Source: Anastatus disparis (taxonomy: Eukaryota; Arthropoda; Insecta; Hymenoptera; Eupelmidae). Taken from it: a stretch of DNA of 64,000 bases. The first letter of the stretch is position 1, and each line of letters opens with the position of its first letter. Positions 45,063 through 56,752 of the stretch are shown one piece after another. The stretch is taken from contig JAFFSR010000249.1 in NCBI GenBank assembly GCA_017163975.1, positions 9,758,001 to 9,822,000 on the forward strand. The letters run 5' to 3'. The translations under genes and the position numbers were made by a program. The notes under the pieces are model-generated. The model was not told where the DNA came from. It saw only the letters and a list, made by a program, of their open reading frames with translations, and searched no databases.

Positions 45063-45235
45063 TGTTAACCATTAAAACCGAATTTTATTAATTTGTAAGG
45101 TTTAATTTATTAAACTTTATGTAATAAACTTTATTTATTATTTTTATGAGTTTATAATTGTTATTGTAATTTATTTTGTAATACGTTATTTTGTAAGACG
45201 TTGGTTCTTTGGGTGAGGTATCCAAAAATAAATAT
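45063..45235 (-). repeat. Gypsy 5' LTR (high-coordinate copy)
   Basis: Pairs with 37,683-37,850 (TGTTAAC...ACCGAATTTTATTAATTTG...TTGGTTCTTTGGG). Its outer end runs into a TA microsatellite occupied by a fold-back element. Confidence 0.65.
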
Positions 45236-45258
45236 ATATATATATATATATATTTATA

Positions 45259-47001
45259 CACTACCGGTCAATTACTTTTGCCCACTCTAGAGTTAAATTT
45301 ATTAAAATTAAAAGTTCTATATCTTCGAAACTTATGATCGTGTAACGTTCCAGTTATAAATAAATATAAATATAACTTTATTAATAAACGTTATAGTTCT
45401 ATTACGCCGAGCAGATGCGTAGCAGATATATTTATTTGCGTGGCAGAGAGGAAAAAGGATGGATTTCTTTTGCGAGCTCGAGAACTCGTTAAGAATTGGA
45501 AAGGATTAAAAAGAGACAGCTTTTTAAATAATTTATCAGGCTTACCTTAAAGCTTCTGTTTTATTAAAAAATATGTGTATATGTATGTACATATTCTTTA
45601 CCGGTCGTTGGTATACAATTCGATTTTTATAAGTTCGTTTTCACAAGAATATTATATTATAATAATAATTTTTAGATTTATGATTTTTGTTTATATTTGT
45701 TAATACACTTTCCGACGTCAGAAATAGAAATAAATAAATCGTAATTTCAAAATAATACAATAATACTTTTAGATTTATATCTTTTAGATTTCAATATACT
45801 TTTCAAGTTAATAAAGAATTTAAAATAAAATAGTAATTTTTCACTGAATGTAGATTATTATTTAAGTAACTTACGGCAACATAAACTTATTTGACTAATT
45901 AATTGGATTCTTTTTATTAATAATAGTGACCCGCTGGTCAATAATCAAAGTGACTGATCTGTATTAATTATAAATGAGCAAATGACTGACTACCTAGAGG
46001 ATGGTCCCAAATCTTTTTATACTAACGAAAAGAGATCGAAGGTGGGAAAAAGACAATAGAAATTATTGGAGATGGCACGCGTCGAACTTGGGTCCATCTC
46101 TCGTAAGCCAGTGTTGATATATTATTTAAAGCTACAAAAGGTAACAAAATTCGTATATTTCTGGTGGCCTGACGAAATAGAAAAATATGTTTAAACAAAA
46201 AGATACGTGCTAAACTTCATAAGCTAGCGTTAATGGGCACACATACAAAAAGGTGACGGACTTCTGTCAGAGTAGTAGGTTTTTCGGTAGCCTAATAGGA
46301 AAATATGAAAAAGATTATACGTGCTAAACTTGTCATAAGCTAGTATCGATCGCTGTGAATACTGATTAGTCAAAAAAAGGTGTCAAATTTTTATTTGATA
46401 AAATACAAAAAGATTTTGATGTTGGCTGTTGCTTAGAGGACATGGTAGGTAAAAGATAGAAATTTAAAAATATAGAACGCCCTTTTATGACGTTACAATC
46501 GCATCTTCAAAATCCAAACGACTTTTGAAAGATTGGTCAAAAATCTTTGAAATAAAGTAAGTCTAGTATGAAAAAAGTCATTTTCTAATTGCTTATAACA
46601 ATGTAAAAAAAAATTTTTTTACCAATTTTTTTTGCCCAAATGAAAGCGAATGCCATTTTTATGGAAATTATGATATAAAAAAAACCAAATGGGTTTTAAA
46701 ACTCCAATAGTCTTCTTTAAAATCAGCTAAGTAAAATGTTTCTATGATTTTTTAAACCACAATTATAATGATTTTTCGAAAAAAAGACTTATTTTTTCAA
46801 TCTCGATTATCTCATAAACTAAGAAAGGAAAGTTTATGTTAAAGAAAAAATGTTTTATTTTCAGTCTAAAATATATATATTTAATGACCAATTAAAAAAT
46901 TTTTTAAAATTATTTTCTAAGGAAAATTCATGAAAAATTGGTAAAAATTTTTAATTAAACGAGTAAAAAAAATTTTTTTTCTGAAACTTATTGGTCACTA
47001 A

Positions 47002-47034
<33 letters not shown>

Positions 47035-47489
47035 TTCTTGACTAAAAATTAAACAGTTTTTCTTTAATATAAAATTTTCTATCTTTCTTAGTTTATGAGA
47101 TAATCATGATTAAAAAAAATAAGTCTTTTTGTTCGAATAATCACCATAACTGTGGTTAAAAAGGTCATAGGAACATTTTACTCAGCTCATTCTAAAGAGG
47201 ACTATTAGAACTTTAAAACCCATTTATTTCGATATCATAATTTCCATAAAAATGGCATTCACTTTTATGTAGTCAAAAAAAATTAGTAGAAAATTTTTTT
47301 TTACATTGCTATAAGTAATTAGAAAATGACTTTTTTCATACCGGACTTACTTTATTTCAAAGATTTTTTACCAATCTTTCAAACACCATTTGGATTTTAA
47401 AGATGCTATCATTAGTTTTGAAGATATAAAACTTTTTATTTTAATTAATTTTACTTTAGGGTGGACAAAAGCAATTGACCGGTTGTGTG
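45259..47489. mobile_element. Fold-back element with ACCGGTCAATT ends
   Basis: Terminal inverted repeats are CACTACCGGTCAATTACTTT on the left and CACACAACCGGTCAATTGCT (reversed) on the right. The inverted match continues inward: 45,259-45,340 plus 46,498-46,890 pairs with 47,489-47,010. Between the left parts is a solo LTR. TA-rich flanks and the CCGGTCAA-type end suggest a Tc1/mariner-related fold-back. No transposase is present. Confidence 0.75.
45341..46497. repeat. Solo LTR with 4-bp target duplication ATCG
   Basis: Starts TGTAACGTTCC and ends GACGTTACA, 1,157 bp, flanked by ATCG (45,337-45,340 and 46,498-46,501). Without it and one ATCG, the two parts of the fold-back arm rejoin and match the opposite arm (CTTATG-ATCG-CATCTTC against CTAATG-ATAG-CATCTTT). 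LTR-LTR recombination leaving a solo LTR is the simplest explanation. Confidence 0.85.

Positions 47490-47490
<1 letters not shown>

Positions 47491-47564
<74 letters not shown>
47491..47564. repeat. (AT)n microsatellite
   Basis: About 37 AT units directly adjoin the fold-back element's right end. Confidence 0.95.
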
Positions 47565-47568
<4 letters not shown>

Positions 47569-48299
47569 ACGTCACAACGTATCTTTTATTTTAAATTTAA
47601 TAATCGAAACACGTATCGTTAATGATCATTGAGAGAATTTGTAAAGCTAAACGTAAGACTAAGTAGTCCAGTAAAAACTCAAAATCAGCATTGCTTAATG
47701 ATAACTCTTAAGAAATTATTAAACAATTACGCATGAACAAAATCAAAACAAAGCAGTATAAATACGGAGACAATCTCGAGGAAAGACGAAGTGAAGTGAA
47801 TTGAACGGACACTACCCCAGGATTCTTATTGGTACTAAGTTACATGTCCTGTAAAAATCGCCCTTTAAATCAAAGTTATAATCAATTCAATATTTATATT
47901 TTATACACGTGTCAAATAAATCATTATAAAGTTTCAAATCTAATTAACTCGAGTCTTATTCAAATCTATTCAATTCAACAATATTCAATTTATAAGTCTT
48001 TAAAAATAAATATCTTTCAATACATTTAATAATGAGAGCGAATTCACTCAATTAAATATTACTGGAGCTCATCCACCAATAGAATTCAAACATCTTTATC
48101 TTTATTACTAAATTTTAATAAATAATTCAAATATTTCAAAAGAACGCAATTCACATATAAATCCTATATCCTATATTATATTAAAGTAAAACCACTTTTT
48201 TTCCGTTTCTCCGGTTCTCTAGTTCTCCGGTTCTCCGGTTCTCCGCATTTGTTAAATGTATCTAATCTTTTGGTAATAAAAGTGGTAATTTTTTATTGG
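47565..48299. other. No gene seen
   Basis: AT-rich. A short octamer tandem (GGTTCTCC, about 48,207-48,246) precedes the large minisatellite. Confidence 0.5.
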
Positions 48300-50215
48300 G
48301 CCCTATATAATTAGTCCTCATTAGTCATAGGCATCTTTTTGGGTCATATTTTTTTGGGTCTTATATTTTTTTGGGCCTTATATTTCCTTGCACCCTATAT
48401 TTTTTTGGGTCCTATATTTTATTTAGCTCTATATTTTTCTGGGCCTTATATTTTATTGAGTCCAATATTTTTCTGGAACCAATATTTTTTTGGTCTCTAT
48501 ATTTTTTTGAACTCTATATTTTTTGGGCCTTATATTTTTTGGGCTTCATATCTTTTTTTGACTTTATATTTTCTTGTGCTCTATATTTTTTGGCCCAATA
48601 TTTTTTCGAGTCTTATATATTATTGGGCTCTATATTTTTTTAGGACCAATATTTTTTGGGGCCCAATATTTTTTCGAAATTAATATTTTCTTGGGTTTTA
48701 TAATTTTTTTGGTTACTATATTTTGGTTAGCTCTATTTTTTGGGCCTTATATTTTCATGCGCCTTATATTTTTTTTGGGCCCAATGTTTTTTTCTAATTT
48801 ATATTTTCTTGGGTTCTATAATTTTTTTGGGTCCTATATTTTATTTAGCTCTATATTCTTTTGCGCCTTATATTTTTTTGGGCCCTATATTTTTCTGGGC
48901 CCAATATTTTTTTGGTCTCTATAGTTTTTTGGGCTCTATATTTTTTGGGCCTTATGTTTTTTTAGGTCCCATATTTTTTTTTACTTCGTATTTTCTTAGG
49001 CTCTATATTCTTTGGGCCCAATATTTTTTGAGTCTTATATATTATTGGGCTCTATGTTTTTTTTGGACCAATATTTTTTGGGCCAAATTTTTTTCCGAAA
49101 TTAATATTTTCTTGAGTCTTATAATTTTTTTGGGTACTATATTTTATTTAGTTCTATTTTTCTGGGCCTTATATTTTTCAGGCCCTACATTTTTTTGAGT
49201 CTTATTTTTATTGGGCATCATATTCTTTTTGGGCCTTAAATTTTCTTGAGCTCTATATTTTTTTGGGCCCAATATTTTTTTGATTCTTATGCATTCTTGG
49301 GCTCTATATTTTTTTGGGCCTAATATTTATTCAATTCTTATATATTCCTGTGCTCTATATTTTTGGGCTTGATATTTTTTTGAAATTTATATTTAAGTTC
49401 TATGATTTTTTTGGGTCCTATATTTTATTTAGTTCTATATTTTCCTGGGCCTTATACTTTTCGGGCCCTACTTTTATTTGAGTGCTTTTTTCTTTGGGCC
49501 TTATATTGTCCTGGGTTCTAATTTTTTTGGGCCAAATGTTTTCTCGATTCTTATATATTCTCTGGCTCTATATATTTTTTTGAAATTCATATTTTCATGA
49601 GTTCTATAATTTTTTTGGGTCCTATATTTTATTCAGCTCTATCTTTTTCTGGGCCTTACATTTTTTAGGCTTTACATTTTTTTGAGTTTTATTTTCTTTG
49701 GACCTTATTATTTTCGGCCTCTTAATTCTTGGCTTCCATATCTTTTTTGGTCCTATATTTCTCTAGGCCTTATATTTTTTTGGACCTACTTTTTCTCGAG
49801 TCCTATTTTCTTTGGACCTCATTTTGTTGGGCGTCTAATTTTTTTGGGCCTCATTTTGTTGAGCCTCTAATTTTTTTAGGCCATTTATTTTTCTGAGCCT
49901 TATTGTTTTTTAACTTTTTTTTCGGTTCTCGTTTTTTTTAATCTTATATTTTTTTGGGCGAAATATTGTTTTTTATTATTATATTTTCTTGGTCTCTATA
50001 TTTTTTGGGCCCAATATTTGTCTGATTCTTTTATTTTTTTATCCCAATATTTTTTTTATTCTTATTTTACTTGAGCTCTATATTTTTTTGGCCCAATATT
50101 TCTTTAAATCTTATTTTTTTTCATTCTTATGTATTCTTGGCTCTATATTTTTTTGAGCCCAATATTTTTTAGATTTTTATATTTACTTTGGCTTTATATT
50201 TTAAGCTCTACATTC
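48300..50215 (+). repeat. Large degenerate minisatellite TTGGGCC(C/T)TATATTTTTT
   Basis: Roughly 90 units of about 20 bp (GGGCCTTATATTTTTTT, GGGCCCAATATTTTTTT and similar) occur. Higher-order phrases recur: CCTATATTTTATTTAGCTCTA at about 48,411, 48,833 and 49,625, and CGAAATTAATATTTTCTTG at about 48,674 and 49,093. All long plus-strand frames here translate to GP(I/Y)FF and LYFLGP repeats and are products of the satellite, not genes. Confidence 0.92.
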
Positions 50216-50239
50216 TGCCATAATAAACTAAATAAAACT

Positions 50240-51330
50240 TAATTTTCAATAATGTTCATACGACTTCCATGTCGTATAATTGGTAATGTTTGCCTGCAAT
50301 CTCCTGATGCAATTACAGTTTTACCACCAAAAGGTTGGTTCACATCGCATAAATCTTAAAAAAGACGATCAACTGCTTCAAAAGCAAATTTTGAAGCCAT
50401 GGATATTTTATCCCAAATAATTATTTGTGTTCCCTTTGTTTGCTTTCTGCAGAATTAGGCTTAACATTGCAAGTTGTACAATCTGTTATATTTAAGAGGA
50501 CGTTGTATATCTCTATCCTTTTCTAATCGACAAATGTAGGTTTTTGGAAAAACTAGTAGTTATTACTGGAAATCAATAGTTGTCCGCAACTCGTACAGTA
50601 AAAAACAATATTTTTCTACTGAGAACAAATTAATTCTCTAGCCTCACTCATGATTTTGTAAGTATATCAAACTTTTTTTGAAAACGAAGCATCAAAATTA
50701 ATTTCATTATTAATTAATGAATTTATTCCAGCGGCCTCTTAACGGTAGTTTAAATGTTGTATGCATGGTTTTTCCATCGACTAATGAATTTGCTGCTATA
50801 GCTGTCCAAGCTACACATAAATAATGTATAGTATGATATTTAAAATCAACTATTAAAACGTTAGGTAAATAACTTTTTTCACTTCCACCTGGTCCATCTA
50901 TAAAAATATATTTTTCTTTACTTTGGTTGTTTAAACTTTTTATAGTAGAGTTGGATATTTGCCTTTGTTTATCATTTAAAGAATTTATTTTGATTTCTAA
51001 TTCATTACGAATATTATTATTATGATTTAAAATTATTTGATTATTATCTCCTATAAATGTGCTTATGTGAGGTAAATTAAAACCATTTGAAGAAAATCAA
51101 AATGTTAAAAGATGTTGCTCCCACATTTTTTTGCATGATCAATCGTAAATATCAATTGGATTTAAATGTTGTTGTATTATTAAATTTTCTTGAAAAATTT
51201 TCAGTACATTGTTTCGTATTTTTATCCATACATGGACAATTTATATTTTGCATACCACAGGGACCACATATCATAAATTGTTTAACAATACTATATAATT
51301 ATGGATAAATATCTCTATTTGGGATTTCTG
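50240..51330 (-). pseudogene. Helitron (minus copy): Pif1-type helicase remains
   Basis: Minus-strand reading from 51,330: KKVDKMMRTEIPNRDIYP, FMICGPCGMQNINCPCM (the Cys-rich segment of Helitron Rep). After an internal deletion comes a linker FNLPHISTFIGDNN, then helicase codons YIFIDGPGGSEKSYLP (Walker A with Glu for Gly before Lys), LCVAWTAIAANSLVDGKTMH, TFKLPLRGRWNKF, Walker B as IIIWDKIS (Lys where Glu is expected) and FGGKTVIASGDCRQTLPIIR. Stops are frequent. The DNA between the Cys segment and the linker present in the plus-strand Helitron is missing here. It is clearly dead. Confidence 0.85.
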
Positions 51331-52230
51331 TTCTCATCATTTTATCAACTTTTTTGGGAATATCAAATTTATCATTTTTATCCAAGAGTAAGTTGTTACT
51401 AACATATGCATCCTCGTTTTTATAATTCAATCTCATTACTATATGCAATACGTTTTCCTAATATTCCCATTTTTATTACTAAATTTTTGAGTTCTTCTAC
51501 TTTATGATAAAATACTTTTGTTATAATATCTGGTCTATTTATTGCATTTTCATAAATTTCCAAGTTTTAAGTCATTCCTTTTCAATGTGGGTTACAAGTC
51601 GTAGTTACAAAAAGGTCAGGTTTACCACAATAATTTACAAGTGTCATTGAGTCAATGTAATTTTGTTTTAAAAATCGTAGACTTCCTGTAAAGCTTGACG
51701 GTAATATTACCATTTTTCCAATTTTTGAAGAATCTAATTTTTTTTTTGTTAAGTAAATGGTCCATAACACCTTTGTAACAATCACTTCTTAATACGTTTT
51801 GGTTTTTTTCGTATGAAATATAATCTGGAAGTTTCAACTTTTCCAAACGCATCAACAATGAACTGTTGAGATAATTTTCCCAAATTAAGGAATGGATTAA
51901 ATTTATTTCTAACACTAAATCTATAATTATGAAATTTCAAATTTGAAATATTAGATTTTCCAAATTTACTTTTCATATTTGGCATCCATTCAAAACCACC
52001 AATAGGATGAATAAGCGGACATGTCATAGGATCTGTATGTTTGCTAATTGTCGGTATACTAATTGGTTTATCATACTTAGAGTAAATGACAATATCACGT
52101 TCAATAGGAGGAAGATCGTCTTCTCCAATATATACTATTGCAACTTCATTACAGGTGGGTAGATTATATCTATTTTTATTCAAATTATTATTGCGGACAA
52201 TAGACATAGTAACAGTTCTTGGAGGACAAT
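51331..52230 (-). pseudogene. Helitron (minus copy): Rep region with damaged HUH motif
   Basis: Frames at 52,207-51,782, 51,915-51,652 and 51,785-51,582 join into DLPPIERDIVIYSKYDKPIS, HPIGGFEWMPN, RNKFNPFLNLGKLSQQFIVD, ILPSSFTGSLRFLKQNYIDS and YCGKPDLFVTTTCNPH. Downstream come NAINRPDIITKVFYHKVEEL and GKRIAYSNEIE. Where the HUH motif should follow KRG (about 51,400-51,410), bases are deleted and only part of it remains. Rep nicks and joins single strands in rolling-circle transposition. Several frameshifts mark this as a pseudogene. Confidence 0.85.
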
Positions 52231-52865
52231 AGATTTTTGCACATCATTGTAGTTCTTCTTCTTCTACTTTAAGCATCATTTTATAGGCTTTAGCATAACG
52301 GTTAATGTCTCTTATCGAAATATCTAAATTTTTTAATAATGTTAAATTTATGTTAAACTTATTCCGTACGATCGTTGCCATTTCATTATCTTAGATGTAT
52401 AATTGTCCATATTTACGTGCTTCATCTTTATTAGGATGTAATGCATATGCATTATGGTAAATTTGTCCACATATTCTAATAACTTGTGGTCCTTCACCCG
52501 GCAATGTATCAAAATTGGCACCAAAATTTGCGAATGCTGAAGCATCATTGTTCAACCTAACATCTCGTCGAAAATCAATAATTTCTTCCGTTAATTCAGT
52601 TGCTAAAAACTTCAATTTTTCTGGGTAAGGAGGATTTTCTAACAATTCTACTTCACCTTTATGACAACAATTGGAGAAATCGTTACTTTTAGTATATTCA
52701 AAAGCAAAATGTTTCGCATCACAAGAAACACATGTATTTGTCATGGAACCAATGTTATTTTCAGATATGAGATCTTCATCGAAATATATATTTGCTATAC
52801 AACCAATCAGTTTCGAATTAATTTCTTCAATTATTTTTCTACTTTGTCCTTTATTGTTTTATCAA
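52231..52865 (-). pseudogene. Helitron (minus copy): Helitron-like N-terminal domain
   Basis: The frame 52,744-52,391 reads MTNTCVSCDAKHFAFEYTKS, FSNCCHKGEVELLE, PYPEKLKFLA, NDASAFANFGANFDTLPGEG and VIRICGQIYHNAYALHP, the usual Cys-pair and GQIYH motifs of the Helitron-like N-terminal domain. About 40 codons upstream are readable in another frame (IEEINSKLIGCIANIYF). An AT-only tract rich in Asn codons (52,885-52,965) precedes it. Confidence 0.85.
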
Positions 52866-52984
52866 TAACTTTGTTCAATGCAATATTATGATTGTTATTA
52901 TAATTATTATTATTGTAATTTTTATTATAATTATTATTATTGTAATTTTTATTATAATTATTGTCTTTAATTTTTAATCGTTCA

Positions 52985-53250
52985 CACTTATAGATATTAT
53001 AGATATAGATATTTATTTATTTTGTAAAAAGAGTACAAAAAGGCGTGTAATACATGAAATAGTAAGTAATAATTCTATAAAAAGTATTGCACATAATAAG
53101 ATAAGATATCACAGTCAATTATTAAAATTAATATATAATACTGTATCAGTAAGTTACCATGTAAAAGTGATATCACAGACTATTCTAAATACACGCAGAC
53201 ACATGAATTTCAATAAAAAACAGTCTTAAATATCTATCAGTCATTGAATT
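52985..53250 (-). repeat. Dispersed repeat with LINE/SINE-like tail, copy B
   Basis: Matches 10,860-11,160 in the same orientation (GAGTACAAAAA, CGTGTAATAC, ATATCACAGTCA, AAAAGTGATATCACAGA). It lies between the Helitron's basic N-terminal region and its Helitron-like N domain, probably as an insertion. Confidence 0.55.
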
Positions 53251-53977
53251 AAAATACATAATTTAAATAAATAATATCTTTAATTGATAAGAATCATACT
53301 TATGTTTACGCTTTTTTTCATCTATTGGTTTATTTATTGTATTATCATTATTAACATGTTTATTGTCATCAATTTCTATTTGTTTACACCTTGTGCGTAA
53401 TTCTTTTAATTGGTAGCAATCATTTTTTACTCGTGTTTTTTTAATAATATCGGAATTTTTCAATTTTTGATTTTTAATTTGTACTATTCTCTCATATTCA
53501 TTATATTGTTCACTGATAACTTTTTATAAGTATCTTTTTTGCGTCATTTTTCTTTTTCATGCAATTTTTTCAATTTATTAGTATCTCTATTTTTCATTGA
53601 TTTTATTTTTTATATCTGAATATTTTAAATTTTTTTTTATATTCATTCGGTTGTTCTTCTTTCATTTTTATGCAAGCTTTTTTCTTACGTGTAGCTTCAT
53701 TTGTACGTATTTGTTTCATTTTATCAGTACCCTTTTTTATCTTTGATTCCATTTTTGTTATTTTAATATTTTTTAATTTTTCTTTATATTTATTGTGTTG
53801 TTTTTCTTTAATTTTTATATAATCTTCTTTTTTACGTGAAGCTTCATTCGCACGTATTTGTACCAATTAATCAATACTCATTTTTTCCTTGAATTTCAAT
53901 TTTGTTATCTTTGTATTTCCTAAATAATTCAATGAATGAACGGGCTATACTGTCGAAAAAAATTGTTTTATTGTGTT

Positions 53978-54018
53978 GACAACGTTTCAGTTACATTTCA
54001 AAGTAACCCTTTTCAAGT
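53978..54018 (-). ncRNA. Hammerhead-ribozyme-like motif, PLE pair left arm
   Basis: On the minus strand, ACTTGAAAAGGGTTAC, loop TTTGAAAT, GTAACT, GAAAC, then GTTGTC. This gives helix II, the GAA box, a minimal AC/GU helix III and a C cleavage position. The CTGATGA core strand is degenerate. Confidence 0.35.
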
Positions 54019-54289
54019 CACTAAAATAATATAAATAACAAATATAAAATACATTTAGCAAGAGAATAAATTTACATAAAATTCAAAAAACCAAAATAAC
54101 TCACGTAAACCATTATGATCTAGTCAAAAATTCAAATATATTATTATACATAATAATCGTCAATTATTAGAAACATTTTGAAATGAAACAATCATAATGA
54201 CTACACTATTGCGGCAATACTAATACAATAAACCCAAATAGGCCGCCTCAAAGCAAAACATCATGTCAGATCCAAGACCAAGAACAACA

Positions 54290-55370
54290 AAATCGAACCA
54301 AGATACGCAACCAGCTACAACAATCTATTAATGTATTTTTTGAAAAAACACCTCTAAGATTTTGAGTGTCCGATATTAAATTAACATTGTTATTTTTACA
54401 AATAAATATCATTTCTGAAATTAAACGCTTAAAATATGAATATTCAACATCCAAGATCTTAACATTATTTATATTTAAGTCAAACGTATGACCAGTCTCA
54501 TTCCTATGTCTCACTAAAGCAGACCTATCCCGACCATACTTGTAATCAGCTGTATGTTCTTTTATTCTGGTTGTCAAAGTTCTACTTGACTGTCCAATAT
54601 AAGACTTATTACAATCAGCGCAATCAATTTTATACACAATACAAGATCTCTCATGATTTTTAATTCTATCTTTACCCAAGTTATTAAGCATTTTTAATTT
54701 ACTGCAACATTTAAAAATTACACTCACATTAACCTTTTTTGCTACTTTTTTCATGTTGTAGTGTAAATTTTCAATATATGGCAATATTATAAATTGTGTT
54801 AAATTATTATTATTATCACCATTACTATCAATTAGACTTTTATTACTATTACTAAGATTATTTAAATGCAATTCTGAATGAATTTTATTAACTCTAATGT
54901 GGACATGTTTTTCAATAAATTTGATAGGATAATTATTGGCTTGCAGAACTATACTAATGTACTTTAAATTTTGACAATTAAACTACCTATGAGATAGTTT
55001 TAAAGCCTTGTCAGTTAAATTATAAACTATTGCTCTTTTTTGTGCAATAGGTGCTTGTGACAAAAAATTTAAATACATGCCTGAATGTGTAGGTTTACGA
55101 TACCAATTAGTGATTATTGAACCATTATCTGTCACAGTAAGAGACATATCTAAAAATTGAATAGAATTATTTTTAGGTTTCTCAACAGTAAATTGAATAT
55201 TAACATCCAAACTATTAAAATGTTGCAGTATCAAATCTAAATCACTATTGCGCACGCATATCAATACATCATCAACATAAGTCTTCCAAAATAAGATTTC
55301 ATAAGGGCAACCAACAAGACCATCATTAATCAAATCCAGACTCATTATTTCGGCACTAAATTCTCCAACT
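54290..55370 (-). pseudogene. PLE RT / GIY-YIG protein, left arm, 5'-truncated
   Basis: 55,345-54,983 encodes MSLDLINDGLVG, KTYVDDVLICVRN (YVDD), NWYRKPTHSGMYLNFLS and KALKLSHR followed by a stop. After it, codons resume and 54,871-54,266 encodes the linker and KSYIGQSSRTLTTRIKEH (GIY-YIG), GHTFDLN and LISEMIFICKNN. The stop after KLSHR is shared with the right arm, so it predates the inverted duplication. Confidence 0.85.
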
Positions 55371-55384
55371 TACGATTTATCTAA

Positions 55385-56413
55385 GCTTTTGCAAAATTTT
55401 TAAAAGAAAATTTACCTAAGTCTCACGTTTTTGTTAATAATAGTTATGAAATTAAAGACTTTGTGAATGACTTTAAGATGCCTGAAGGTTTTTGTTTGGC
55501 CAGTTTTGATGTGGTAGCTTTATTTAATAACATTTATTTTGAAGCAGTTAAGTCTTCTTTGGAAAGACGTTGGCATCTTTTAAGAAGTAAGATTAGTTTA
55601 TCATTGATACAGTTTTGTAATATTATTAATTGGTATCGTAAACCTACACATTCAGGCATGTATTTAAATTTTTTGTCACAAGCACCTATTGCACAAAAAA
55701 GAGCAATAGTTTATAATTTAACTGACAAGGCTTTAAAACTATCTCATAGGTAGTTTAATTGTCAAAATTTAAAGTACATTAGTATAGTTCTGCAAGCCAA
55801 TAATTATCCTATCAAATTTATTGAAAAACATGTCCACATTAGAGTTAATAAAATTCATTCAGAATTGCATTTAAATAATCTTAGTAATAGTAATAAAAGT
55901 CTAATTGATAGTAATGGTGATAATAATAATAATTTAACACAATTTATAATATTGCCATATATTGAAAATTTACACTACAACATGAAAAAAGTAGCAAAAA
56001 AGGTTAATGTGAGTGTAATTTTTAAATGTTGCAGTAAATTAAAAATGCTTAATAACTTGGGTAAAGATAGAATTAAAAATCATGAGAGATCTTGTATTGT
56101 GTATAAAATTGATTGCGCTGATTGTAATAAGTCTTATATTGGACAGTCAAGTAGAACTTTGACAACCAGAATAAAAGAACATACAGCTGATTACAAGTAT
56201 GGTCGGGATAGGTCTGCTTTAGTGAGACATAGGAATGAGACTGGTCATACGTTTGACTTAAATATAAATAATGTTAAGATCTTGGATGTTGAATATTTAT
56301 ATTTTAAGCGTTTAATTTCAGAAATGATATTTATTTGTAAAAATAACAATGTTAATTTAATGTCGGACACTCAAAATCTTAGAGGTGTTTTTTCAAAAAA
56401 TACATTGTTGTAG
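55385..56413 (+). pseudogene. PLE RT / GIY-YIG protein, right arm, internally deleted
   Basis: FAKFLKENLPKSHVFVNN, MPEGFCLASFDVVALFNN and RRWHLLRSKISLSL lead into a deletion (near 55,615) that joins directly to NWYRKPTHSGMYLNFLS, removing the GSAMG and YVDD motifs. The shared stop after KLSHR (55,751) follows, then 55,865-56,413 carries NLGKDRIKNHERSCIVYKID, the GIY-YIG motif and the C-terminus. Confidence 0.85.
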
Positions 56414-56709
56414 CTGGTTGCGTATCTTGGTTCGATTTTGTTGTTCTTGGTCTTGGATCTGACATGTATGTTTTGCTTTGAGGCGGCCTATTTGGGTTTA
56501 TTGTATTAGTATTGCCGCAATAGTGTAGTCATTATGATTGTTCCATTTCAAAATGTTTCTAATAATTGACGATTATTATGTATAATAATATATTTGAATT
56601 TTTGACTAGATCATAATGGTTTATGTGAGTTATTTTGGTTTTTTGAATTTTATGTAAATTTATTCTCTTGCTAAATGTATTTTATATTTGTTATTTATAT
56701 TATTTTAGT

Positions 56710-56752
56710 GACTTGAAAAGGGTTACTTTGAAATGTAACTGAAACGTTGTCA
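56710..56752 (+). ncRNA. Hammerhead-ribozyme-like motif, PLE pair right arm
   Basis: Same arrangement as 53,978-54,018, on the plus strand, followed by ACACAATAAAACAA. Confidence 0.35.

Noticed and set aside
48339..49870. Several long plus-strand frames (up to 152 codons) rich in GPIFFWALYF
   Set aside because: They are translations of the TTGGGCCTATATTTTT minisatellite in all three frames, not genes.
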